Below, piece after piece: positions 1 through 10,410 of a stretch of 64,000 bases of DNA. The notes beneath the pieces are model-generated. The model was not told the DNA's origin. It was given only the letters and a program-made list of their open reading frames with translations, and made no database searches. Each line of letters opens with the position of its first letter. Within the stretch, counting starts at the first letter, position 1. The stretch lies in the NCBI RefSeq assembly GCF_025698545.1, contig NC_068567.1, positions 186,001-250,000 on the forward strand, written 5' to 3'. Origin of the DNA: Gossypium raimondii (taxonomy: Eukaryota; Streptophyta; Magnoliopsida; Malvales; Malvaceae). The position numbers and the translations under genes were made by a program.

Positions 1-3000
1 AGCAAGAAGCAACTGATGAAGAGATCAAATATGGTGGCCAAGCAAGTGATAAGCATCCAATCTGCTCAAACCTTAGGCTTTGTGTCTCAATTATGGGTGG
101 ATACTACTTCAGTTAGTACTTCCTCTTCATACTATTATTATGATGATGATGATCCTTATTCAAGGCTAAACATGTTATTGTTTTATTCCCAATTTGCAGC
201 TGAATTTGAAATTTTGGATATCCATGAATGCAAAATGTTTTCTTAGGGGTAAAAGTAGCATATCTTTGACTTAACAGTGATTAACTTGCCCATTTTTTTA
301 ATAGAGGGTCAAAATGCAATCTAACACTCAGTACAGATGCCTCCTTAGTATTTTAACCTTTCTTGGGGTATTAATAAAATCTTACCTTTTGATTACCAAA
401 ATGGTGTATTTTGTTTCTATGATGGAAACTTTATGTTACAACATGTTTCTCATTTTAGCCATTTGTTTAGTTTTAAACAAATATGATCGTGCTTCTTCTG
501 TTTTTTTACTCTTTGCTTATTGATTTTAGCAACTTTAGAGGAAAAGAAGGTATGTAGCAAAGTTTACAACTAAAACTGAACATAGGTTATTTAGGCAAGT
601 TGTTTAATACATATTTGTATTCTTTCATTTTTTTCAGTGGTTAGTGTTGGCTATGGAGGTAAGGCCAAGCTTACTTGCTGGGGAATCAGAAAGGATTCTT
701 CTACAAGATATCAACAAGGTAATGGATTAATAACATTTTTTGCATTTGCATTTGCATTTTACTACTGCTAATAAAGTTTACTTTTAAACATACTAGAGTA
801 TGTATCTATTGTTCAAGGATTATGCTGGTTTCATCCACTATTACCAATTACCTTCCTTGCCTGTAATTTTCGTTTTTGCTTTCGAAGGTCGGAGATGTTG
901 TCCTTGTTGAAGATGAGAGAGTGATGGATAATGACTTTAAGATGGTTAGACTCGAGACTCTGGTAAGTTTCGGTACTTGCTTCTATTGTTTGGGTGTAAT
1001 TCTCATCATTGTTTTCATCTAAAACTTGCTGATTTTTCTTATGCAAATTCTCTTCCATGTGTTTGATTGGTAAAAGTACCATAGATGCCCTATACTAGGA
1101 GTTGGATTGCATTTTGTCCCCTTTACTCAAAAAATGAGCATATTAGTTCATGTACATTAGATCAAAGAGCAAACTGGTCCTCCTGTTAAAGTTTTAATCC
1201 ATTTTTACTGTTAAAAACTGGTATTTGTATGCAAGAATGAGATACACTTGGCATGCCACATGTAACTATTTGATTATTCTGTCAGCCACGCCAGTTTTTA
1301 ATAGTAGAAATGGATGAAAATTTTAATAGAAAGGTCCAGTTTACTCTTTAATCTAATGTATAGGAACTAATTTGCTAAAATTTTAAGTAAAGGGGGTAAA
1401 ATGCAATCTGACTCCTAGTACAATGATCTCCATGGTACTTTTTACCGTGTTTGATCCTATGAAATTCTCATGCTGGTATTAGCCATTTGAAATGGAGTTG
1501 TACAGTTTCGACTTGCAACTATTAGTTGATTTTTCTTATGCAATTTTTATTCTATGTGTTCGATCCTATGAAATTCTAGTTTTGGTATGATGCAGGGATG
1601 ATTATTAGTTGTTCATTTGAAGTGGAGCTGTATTGTTTCACCTTGCAACTATTAGTTGTTTACTTGAATTGTAATTTAGAGCACGGTTCATTTAGACTGC
1701 AACCATCAACTGTTGAACAGTATCATGATTTTATCTCTCTATACTTTATATTTCTCGAGTTTAATTTACAATTTTTTTTAGGTAGGATACCGAGTTGTAA
1801 CTCCAAGATATCGAAACATCGGGAAGGTAAATACATGCTTTATACGCTAGAAACTCTCTGCCTATTTCATTATATATATATCTTATCATATATCTCATAT
1901 AATTATAGGTTCGGGGCTATACTTTCAACATTAATTCTGGGGCTGTTGAATCTCTTGAGATCGATGCTTTTGGGATATCCATCATTCCATCAAGTTTGGT
2001 AGTCCTTTTTTCCTTCCATATAGGTGATACCAAGTCATAGAAGATTGCAGATTATCAGTAGTTTTTACCGACATAACCAGATTATAATTCCAGGTGAGCA
2101 CTTATGCTTTGCTTGTTGAGGATGTGCTTGAAGTTATAGCTGACAGAGTAGTCGTTCACGAAGCTGCAGCCTCACGCTTACAGAGGCTGACAAAGGTATC
2201 TTACTTGTCACTGAATGTTCTATTTCTTTTTTTCGATCCAGTGGTGAAGTTTTAAACTAGCCCTTGCTTTCTCAAACACATCTACTCGAACTCATTTAGA
2301 GATCCATGCCTTTTGGGGCCAGTTCAACTCAGCAAATCCCACCTTTCTGCAACAAAATTCCCATGAACATGCACTTAGAATAAAGCTTAGCTCATATTGT
2401 GGCAAACAAGCAACTTTCCGGGGCCCGTTTGATAAGCGTACAATTTTCTACTATTAGAACGATGTATTGAGGCATATGGATATAGTAGCATATCAACATC
2501 TTGGGTAAAAGTATCATAGAGGCCATTATATTAAGAGTCAAATTGCATTTTGCATCTTCTACTAAGGGCATATATATTAGTCTCTGTACATTAAATCAAA
2601 GAACAAACTGGTCCTTTTGTTAAAAATTACATCTGTTCTTACTGTTAAAAATGGTCCATATACGTCGGCATGAGGTACACGTGGCATTTCACGTATAATT
2701 GTCTGGTTATTCTATCAGCTATACCAATTTTTAACAATAGAAATTGATAATTTTTTAACAGAAATGATTGATTTACTCTTTAATCCAATTTACAGGGACT
2801 AATTTATCCATTTTTTAGTAAATGAGTTAAAATACAATCTGACTCTTAATACTGGAACCTCCATTATACTTTTACCCAACATCTTGTATGTTTGTGATTA
2901 TATTATATGCATCCATAACCCAAACTTGGTTTAACACCTAAGTTGTCTAATGACTTCTCCCACATATTTAGAGAAGTTGATATATGTTTTAGAATTGGAA

Positions 3001-3686
3001 TTTTTTTGCTTGTAATAATTTTCATTGTATTTATAGGGTTAGTATTTGGTACACTAACAATGTATTTTCTTATTTCACAAGTAGTGTACGAATATTATTC
3101 CTTATTTATATTGTAAATAACTTAGGGTCCAAGTACCATAGAGGCCACGTATCAAGAGTTAGATTGTATTTTACTCTCTATAACAAAAATGGGAAAGTAA
3201 TCTATGTACATTAGATCAAAGAGAAAATTGGTCTTTTAATAAAAATTTTATTCATTTCTCCTATTAAAAATTGGTCCTTGTATGTCAGTAATTCCGTCAG
3301 TCATTCCAATTTTTAATAGTAAAAATAGATAATAAAAAAAATTATAGAATGATCAATTTGCTCTTTATCTTACATATATAGACGAATTTGTCCATTTTTT
3401 AGTAGAGGAGGCAAAATGCAATCCGACTCTTAGTACGGGAGTCTCTACGGTACTTTTACCAGTAATTTTGCCATTAGTTAAATCTGTCACTCGCTTATGC
3501 CAGGGTTTTTGGGATGCCCAAAGTTCAGAGGTGTCCCTAGACGAACGCATAGAATATGGTGGTGATGAAGGGTCGGAGGGATTTCGTGATGGTCGGAGAA
3601 GTAGGCGACGTTCCCGTGGCCGTAAACCGCGTTCGAAGTCAAGGGAAGCAGATGATGATTGGGAACTTCCAATGGATTATTTTTGA
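1..3686 (+). CDS. PRC-barrel domain protein, 5' partial (7 exons visible)
   Basis: The reading frame is open at the left edge. Exons: <1-111, 638-718, 888-962, 1782-1826, 1909-1998, 2094-2195 and 3504-3686, all joined in phase 0, giving 228 visible residues ending in a TGA stop. The protein has a PRC-barrel-like core: repeated short beta strands with motifs LGFVSQLW, VGDVVLV, IGKVRGYTF and SIIPSSLV. A helical stretch (VEDVLEV, then HEAAASRLQRL) follows, and then a basic RS/RG-rich tail (RRSRRRSRGRKPRSKSR) ending in an acidic WELPMDYF. It resembles the plant/cyanobacterial PRC-barrel family; I recall Arabidopsis AT2G38570 as the likely counterpart. Plastid location is expected from the family, but the N-terminus lies outside the window. 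Function is unknown. Introns 3 and 6 carry three copies of one MITE family. Confidence is high for the exons and moderate for the family name. Confidence 0.85.
1068..1446. mobile_element. Mutator-like MITE, family A copy 1 (intron)
   Basis: Begins TGGTAAAAGTACC and ends GGTACTTTTTACC, with terminal inverted repeats of about 65-70 bp. The left arm contains ATTGCATTTTGTCCCC, and the right arm the complementary GGGGTAAAATGCAAT. It is flanked by a perfect 9-bp direct repeat GTGTTTGAT at 1059-1067 and 1447-1455, the length typical of Mutator target duplications. It has no coding capacity. It sits in intron 3 of the PRC-barrel gene. Confidence 0.85.
2504..2876. mobile_element. Mutator-like MITE, family A copy 2 (intron)
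   Basis: Same terminal repeats as copy 1: GGTAAAAGTATCATAGAGGCC at the left (first 20 bases match in pattern) and a right arm ending ACTTTTACC. It is flanked by the direct repeat CAACATCTTG (2494-2503 and 2877-2886), read as a 9-10 bp target duplication. It lies in intron 6 of the PRC-barrel gene. Confidence 0.85.
3126..3460. mobile_element. Mutator-like MITE, family A copy 3 (intron)
   Basis: Left arm GGTCCAAGTACCATAGAGG and right arm GGTACTTTTACC, with the shared internal arm sequence GCAAAATGCAATCCGACTC. No clear target duplication remains, so it is older than copies 1 and 2. It ends 43 bp before the last exon of the PRC-barrel gene, close to the branch-point zone of intron 6. Confidence 0.75.
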
Positions 3687-5550
3687 ATTTGTTAAGGTAT
3701 CCATGCTTTCTTCCATAGATAGATGTGTATCAATTGTAAACGCTATAAGAAGATCATTAATAAGAAAAACTAATTTCTTAGTGAAGTTAAATTAGAATAG
3801 ATTTGTATTATTTACTTCTAATCATTCTATTACTACTAATACACAAAACTCTTGAAATCTGAATTTCAATAACATTGTTAATCACTGCAAGTAGAATTTA
3901 AGAACATTCGAAGAACTAATAACAAAGTGATAGATCGTTTAACCAAAATAATTAGTGATGATATCGGTCAATTAGTGGTTTTGGTAAATCCGTCATCTCC
4001 GAGATTAAGATTTTGTGAGAAGAAGATATGTTTTTTTTAGGTTCGGCTTATTTTCTTTTCTACTTAAAATTCTTATTTGATATTTTAATAATGTATAAAA
4101 AATAAACATATATTACTTGATCCTAAGGATCTTATGGTTATTTATTTAGCAATATTATACGCTTGTACCGTCATTGGTGCCCCACTTCTGAAATTTTACA
4201 AAATCGAGGCGTACACTATGCCTTGTTCAATGGACTTTCTTCTTTTTTATTTGCGTAATTTTAATAATTTAAATAAAATTTATCAAATAATTTAATGATA
4301 TTTTAAAAATTTTAAATTAAATAATTAAAATATAAATTTACTAATAGCTCCAACATGAATAGACATCAAACTTCTTTGTGATGGGCGTTGCATGCATTCA
4401 ATAGCTCATTTCATTCCCTTTGCAGTTTGCACACAAAATATATTTTAAATAAAGGATTAATTAGCAGATAAAATAGTGAAACATTGAACCAATCATATCT
4501 TATTTGTCTTATTGTATCCAATTAAATTTTGTAATTCTGAATCTCACCGACTCCTCACTCCATTTATTCCCCTCCACCTACCCCTCACTGACACACCATC
4601 AATTTTCATAACCTACCTTTCGAATCCTATGTTATTATTTTCTTCATATTTTATTTAAATATTGTGATACTATTCAAATAGCCTACAATTAATTTTTTGG
4701 TTTAAATATAAAATTCTATCTTTTCTCATTTAAGTGTTACATATGATATCTAAATTATTAATTTTGTTAAGTGTCATCAATATTGGAATCTATGGACTCA
4801 GTGGCAGAGTTCAAAAAAAAAAATTTGGGTTCGAAATTAAATTATATATTTTTACGATAGTAAAAATATAATTTTATCATTTTAATTTTTAGAGTTCATT
4901 TTGAAAGGTTAAATCTGATTTTTATCATTTTTGGGGGCTAAAGTACAATTTTACCACTACTGATCTAAAATTTTACAAACTATAAAAAGCTTAAATTAAA
5001 AATTTACCATCTTAGGGGGGCCATGGCCCTATAGGTCTCTTAGTGGCTCTGCCATTGTATGGATCACTCAATGAGACCAATATTGGTTCTAATGTATTCA
5101 TGTTCAATTTTATCTCTTAACTCTGTAAAGAGTCTCGAGAGATTCATTGAGGGAGAAATGTCTTTTTTTGGTGGTTGAAGGTGCTACCACATCGTGAATC
5201 TCTCAAAGCTCTTGACAAAATTGAAAGACCAAATTTAAAAATAAATTTGACCGTCAACTTTTTATAGACAACACTTCACAAGCTCCTCTCGAAAAGAGTC
5301 TAGTATTCTCTTAATAAATTTTACCTCATTTTGCCTTACACTACAATATCGAAATTGATAGTTTATATATATCGCTTTTTAATAAATAAAAAAAAAGAAA
5401 CTAAAAACTTTTAAGTAAATGAAAAATAAATAGTTTGAAAGCCTATTTTTTATTCAAATTTGAACAGTGCATGTCTCTCTCCTCTCCTTTTCTTATCTTC
5501 CTCTCATTTGGACCATTCTATTGTCAAATCAAAATCTCATATTTCTAGCA
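3687..5550. other. Intergenic, AT-rich, with one degenerate inverted-repeat element
   Basis: No coding frame is supported. Roughly 4808-5054 is a MITE-like unit starting TGGCAGAG and ending CTCTGCCA. Its right arm GGGGGGCCATGGCCC recalls the related unit at 35983-36218. The remainder is low-complexity AT-rich DNA that includes the presumed promoter of the gene at 5551. Confidence 0.5.
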
Positions 5551-6800
5551 ATGGCGACGGCTCATTTACGTCTCAGCCAACGCATGCCTCTCCATCCACT
5601 GAATAACACTGCCACTGTTACTGCCACTGACTCTGTGCTTGTTTCGAATCCCAAGCAACAGTATCGGATTCTCCATTCCGACGAACGGAACCTACTGAAC
5701 CATCAACATCCGGTTACGGCCACCGCCACCGAGAAAATGGAGACGACGGCGTTAGATTTGAATTCGTCGTTGGCGGAGGAGCTCAACGCCGTAAGGATGA
5801 AGACGGAGCGTTTGAGATTGGATAAAGAGAAGACGGAGAAGATGTTGAAAGAGAGGGAAGCATTGCTTCTTTTGCAAATGAAAGAGATCGAAGAGCGAGG
5901 TCAGATTCAAAGACACCTCGAAATTCAAGTTGATAGGCTCTTCAGATTGAAGGAGCTCAAATCTTATTCCGTGGTAATTAATTAATCAATTCGTGTTTGT
6001 TTTTTTTAACAAATTTAATGATTCAAATTCATTTGTTTGACATTTATGATGGTTTTTGAATCAGAGGATATCTCCATTAAAATCACTGAGGGAAAAACAA
6101 CGGAGTGGTTGGAACATGAATGAGGTGCATTCGCTGGTGAGTGTTTTTATGACTGAAAATGCAATCCTCCTATATATTTATTTAAAAAAAATTCGATTCT
6201 TTAGGAAAAAATCTGTAAATTGTCATTTATTTAGCGTTTTATATACTCTGCCGAGAGCTTGAATGTCTGAAAAAAAGGTGATGATGGCGGATTCACAGAA
6301 CTAGAGCAGCTTAGCTGCCAAAGAAATCATTTGGGCTCTTGGCAGATTTGAGACAATATCGGGTATCACGGAGTCGCATTTTCTTCATTCTATTTAAGAA
6401 ATATATAAATTAGTCCGATTATTATATCAAGGAGCAAAAAATTCTTTTGTTAAAAAAATTATCCATTTTTATTATTAAAAATGGATCCCGACAAGTTACA
6501 CGTGACACCTTATATGTGTCACATGTAACTGTTTGATTATTTTATCAGTCATATTAAATTTTAATAATAGCAAAAGAATCAATTTGTTCATTGATATAAT
6601 GTGTAAGAATTAACTTGTTAATTATTTTGAGTAAAAAATCAAATGTAATTAAAAGAACAACATTTAACAGGTTTCTTTGAAAAAATTATCTCATTTTCTA
6701 CTTATATTCAAATTTTCTTCAGGAATTAAAAGAGTATGAATCCAGAGATGAAAACCCACTGCAGGCTTCAACCCCATCCAATTCTTCTCAAAGATTTTAA
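5551..6800 (+). CDS. Small coiled-coil protein, unknown function (3 exons)
   Basis: Exons 5551-5973, 6065-6136 and 6723-6800, all phase 0, give 190 residues. I chose the ATG at 5551 (context AGCAATGGCG) over the upstream in-frame 5467 start, which would only add a hydrophobic leader. Residues about 70-140 are strongly charged and heptad-like (SLAEELNAVRMKTERLRLDK, then EKMLKEREALLLLQMKEIEE), so a coiled coil is expected. The end of exon 1 and exon 2 carry LFRLKELKSYSV and RISPLKSLREKQRSG. The C-terminus is Ser/Pro-rich. I do not recognise a catalytic domain. Intron 2 (6137-6722) contains a decayed copy of MITE family A. The gene lies between the PRC-barrel and TFIIS genes. Confidence 0.75.
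6375..6655. mobile_element. Decayed MITE family A copy (intron)
   Basis: The internal sequence matches the family (a short stretch of Ts and As around AAAATGGATCCC, the phrase GTGTCACATGTAACTGTTTGATTATTTTATCAG, read here in pieces, and a trailing GAGTAAAAAATCAAATGTAAT). Both terminal repeats are heavily mutated, and no target duplication is seen. Confidence 0.55.
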
Positions 6801-8035
6801 AGAATAATGATTAAGGCCTTTTTTTCCTTTTTTATCTTCTCTGTTCCTTATTTTTTGTCATTTTAAAAGCAAGCATTATAGTATAATATCTCATTATAGT
6901 TGTAACTCATCTTGTTGGAAAGTGGTAAATTATACCCAAAATCTTTGTTCTTTTTAATCAATGTTTCTTCCTCGGTCTTTGAACATACATTACAAATTAT
7001 ATTATTAAATTATTAATAATTTACGTTTTAATCACTTATTTTTAAAAATTATTAAATTATTTAAAATTTTTATTTAATTCACTAGATTATTAAAATTATT
7101 GTTGTATAATATTCTTTGTTCACATCGTTTTATTAATCAAAAGTTCTAATTCCTTTTCTCTTTTATAATTTATTTTTTTCATGAAACAACTTTAAATGTC
7201 GTGAATTTACAAATTAAAACTTGAACAATTTTTTTGATCTTCGATACTAACCATCAATCAACTTGAATCTAAAATATATTATTCTACTTATCAATAACTT
7301 CGCTAGCAATTTAGAAAAATAAATAAATTATAAGTTAAATGACTTAAATAAAACTTTCAAATAATAAATATTTTGTAACTATTTAAAATTGAACGACTAA
7401 AACATAAAATAATTTAATGAACTTTAATGTCATTTACTCTTAAACATCTTTTTCTTATTTATGATATGCATGTACCAAGGCTATATACAACAATAAATCA
7501 TATAAATAATCACGAAAGTTGCATCAAAAAATTGTAAACGGGAAAAAGAGTTAGAAAATGATGCAAAAATAACAGCACTAGAAAAATTAAAAAACATGGC
7601 TTGCATTGTTGTTGGTAAACTAAGAGTGGGTTTAGATGGACGATTGGGTGCGGTGCGGTGCGATGCGTTTAGCTTACTTTTTGTCTCACGCTACAGTATC
7701 GCTACAATATCTAATTTCACCGCTACTTCTGTTTTTACACTAACAGCTAGTAAACGCACCGTTCATCCAAACTTACCCTAAGAAGCCTAATTCTACAACT
7801 ACCCTACCCTTTGCAAATGAATAAATCCCAAGCTGTTATGGTGAAAAAAGACAACCATTAAGCACTTCACATGAAAAGCCTTTTATAGCCAGGGACTGGC
7901 ACGATATATGAAATATAGCCAACATGAGCCTCTCTGATTGCATCCAAAGCTCAATACCTAGTTATCCCTTAGTTCGTGTAGTAGAAAAATATATATGAAT
8001 GAAAGATTGTTTTTAACTTATCAAGATTATCAACC
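6801..8035. other. Intergenic with a family B repeat and a short TIR element
   Basis: 6985-7440 resembles the family B repeat described at 10411 (alternating TTATTAAATTATTAATAA and its complement, with ATGAAACAACTTTAAATGT). 7625-7785 is a separate short inverted-repeat element listed on its own. 7790-8035 is the presumed 3' UTR and downstream region of TFIIS. No gene is seen. Confidence 0.5.
7628..7780. mobile_element. Short TIR element (MITE), about 150 bp
   Basis: Left end TGGGTTTAGATGGACGATTG and right end CACCGTTCATCCAAACTTACCC are imperfect inverted repeats. The middle has GTGCGGTGCGGTGCGATGCG and a CGCTACAGTATCGCTACA repeat. Flanks are TAAGAG at the left and TAAGAA at the right, a possible short target duplication. 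The 61-residue open frame across it is a chance frame. Confidence 0.65.
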
Positions 8036-10067
8036 CTACATCTTCACAATCACAGCACTAGTGAATTCCCAATGGTTGTTGCAGTTTACACACGTTACGT
8101 ATGTTATCCTAGGTTCATCTGCACTCCTAGTCTGCATTTGATAGTAACTGGTTTCCCGTTTACCACAACGACCGCACTTAAATTGATCGGTTGTAGCCTT
8201 TGGTGCAGCATCACGCTCGCAATAAGATATAGCTTTTTGTTTTATTTCTTTATTCTCGCGTTGCCTTTGCTCGCTGGCCATTTCTTCTGGGGTCATAGTG
8301 ATAAGCCTTTCCGGATTCACTTCTCCTAGAAGAACTTTCCTCCTTAAGTCTGGATTTTTCGGATCCTTCATGTTGCACATTATCGATCTATATTTAATCT
8401 TGTTGGTGTCATTTGATTTACCCATCTTCCTGAACATCACAGATTCCACAGTTACCGCAACCCAGATGGGATCACAAGCGTTCACTTGATCCAACATGTC
8501 TTCATCAGTCTCACTGGGAACTTTAGACAAGGCCTCTACTAGAATCTCCCGAAATTTATCACGCAAAGGATCATTACATTTGACCAATGTCATCAACTTT
8601 GGAGCACTCTTCGCCTTTGTTTTCCCGTCGATATAAATCTTCTTAATCTTACCAGTCTCTCCGAGATTTATCTTCTCAGCCATTGCTGTATTTCCATCTG
8701 CTTCCTTTTTCTCAACCTTGACAGCACTAGCAGTGCCATTTTTCTTACCCTTGGAAGCCTCTTTAATAACAATTTTTTTCCATAACTCCAGCAAATCTGA
8801 AGCCATTCTATGAATCTTCTCCGTAGGATGCTTTGTGAGAGGTCGAAGCTTTCTCTCAACCTTCGTAAAAAAATAATAAGAGGGTATCGTAAATGAAGTT
8901 GTTAAAAATCATATTATTAAGGTAAAAATATCATGGAGGCCCCTGCAATTAGTCTTTGTAGTTAGATCAAATGGAAAACTGATCATTTTGGTTAATAGTA
9001 GAGATTGATGGAATTTCTAATAGAAGGATAAGGACTATTTTACCAATTTTTTTGAGTAAAAAGAGCAAAATGCAATCCGACTCCATCATACTTTTACCTA
9101 CTACAAGATATTACATGAAGAAAAGGGCAAAATTTTTTAAAAACACTACCTACACTAGTTCTCCTAAGTCCTAACATCGTATTCATCCACTTTTCTATCA
9201 TTCCTTCTATATCGGTAGTCAAAATCATACTAAAAAGTGAGAACCTTACTATGGTAAAAGCATAATACATTCAAGTATTTCTATCTTTTAACTGTCCAAA
9301 GATTTTAAAAAGCAGCAATATCAGACTTCAAATTGTGAATTTCTGGGTGTGCGCAAAATCAAACAATTCATGCAATCTCTAATTTTTTGATAAATATCAA
9401 AATTGTACATGAACTTTGATTCAATGTGCAAATTAGTACATAAAATTTGATTTTATGCAGTTACACACCTTAAACCTTAAACTTTGATTTTGGTTCAAAT
9501 GTATATATAAATCTTTGATTTTGATCCAATTGTTCACATTTAAATAAATGAATGCATCAATTTATTTTATATTGGATTTACAAAATTTAATCAAATCAAA
9601 ATGTCAAAGTATAAAATTGAAAAAATCAAATTTCATGCCCTAATATTTTTCACCTAACATAGTTAATTATACTTAACTGATCACAAAGAAAACAATTAAA
9701 CCACATGCACTCAATCAAACAAATACCAAAATTTTGTAGTGAAAGAATTTGATTTCCCTCCTAATCCGCAGTCACAAAAATTAAAACAAGGTAAAAATCT
9801 ATACAGGAAATTATTCATTGATCGGAATTTTATTTTTAAAATGAAAAAAAAAAGGGAGTAAAACATATATTGATTTCGGAGAAAGTGAAAAACCTGAGTA
9901 GAAACAAGAATGTCGTAAGTGACAGGGAAAGTCTTGAGCTGGTTCAAGGCGTCGACGCATCTAGAAACTTCGGGACCCTTGGAGGAAACGGCATCGGAGG
10001 CGGCGGCGGCAGCCAAATCCGCGGCTTTCCTGGCTGCGTCAAACAATTCCACGAGCGCTCTCTCCAT
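8036..10067 (-). CDS. TFIIS: Transcript elongation factor TFIIS (2 exons)
   Basis: Exon 1 is complement 9894-10067 and exon 2 complement 8036-8860, joined in phase 0: 332 residues. Residues 1-95 form the TFIIS N-terminal (LW) domain (SRCVDALNQLKTFPVTYDIL, then KLRPLTKHPTEKIHRMASDL). Next come a Lys/Ala-rich linker, the central Pol II-binding domain (DPLRDKFREIL and RSIMCNMKDPKNPDLRRKVL), and a C-terminal zinc ribbon with C287, C290, C315 and C318. The acidic pair D306/E307 in RSADEP is the hairpin that drives RNA cleavage when Pol II backtracks. The length is somewhat below the roughly 370 residues I expect for plant TFIIS, because the linker is short. The end runs 8 residues past NNHWEF, where relatives usually stop within one or two residues. 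Intron 1 carries a small MITE. The likely Arabidopsis match is RDO2 (AT2G38560). Confidence 0.93.
8921..9098. mobile_element. MITE family A, internally deleted copy (intron of TFIIS)
   Basis: Starts GGTAAAAATATCATGGAGGC and ends with GCAAAATGCAATCCGACTC followed by ACTTTTACC. At 178 bp it is about half the usual length. No target duplication is visible. Confidence 0.7.
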
Positions 10068-10410
10068 TCGCCGGAATAGAATTTAAACCTAAAGAGTGAA
10101 TAAAAAGGTAAAAGAGATGTGGAGGGCTTTCTTGCCGTTGTTTTACCTTTTTAAAAGCGGAGGATGCCGTTGAAGAGAAACCAAACCGAGAAGGAGAAGG
10201 TGTTTTAGTCCCGTTACGAGTGTTGGAGGAGGATTGGGTCAAATATCAAGGCATATGGACCGGAACTAACATATCCCTTGGATCTTAGGGAATGGCCTGT
10301 CCATTATTGAGCTTGCTTCCTTTATTTCATTTGGGCTTTGCCGCTTCCCTTTTCTCTTATCATAGGAAAATTTTACAAAAAAACCTTTTAAATTCCTAAT
10401 ATGGGTTTTT
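10068..10410. other. TFIIS 5' flank and promoter region
   Basis: Transcription of TFIIS runs leftward from here. The stretch is less AT-rich than the repeats beyond it. I see no convincing TATA box. The short open frames overlapping exon 1 are shadows. Confidence 0.4.

Noticed and set aside
530-549. Possible 20-bp microexon in intron 1 of the PRC-barrel gene
   Set aside because: It has AG and GT borders, but it brings in TAG or breaks the frame; joining 111 directly to 638 keeps a good protein.
3468-3686. Stand-alone small gene with an RS-rich tail
   Set aside because: It is the last exon of the PRC-barrel gene: the acceptor at 3502-3503 joins in frame with the exon ending at 2195.
7596-7781. 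61-codon frame
   Set aside because: It runs across a short inverted-repeat transposon.
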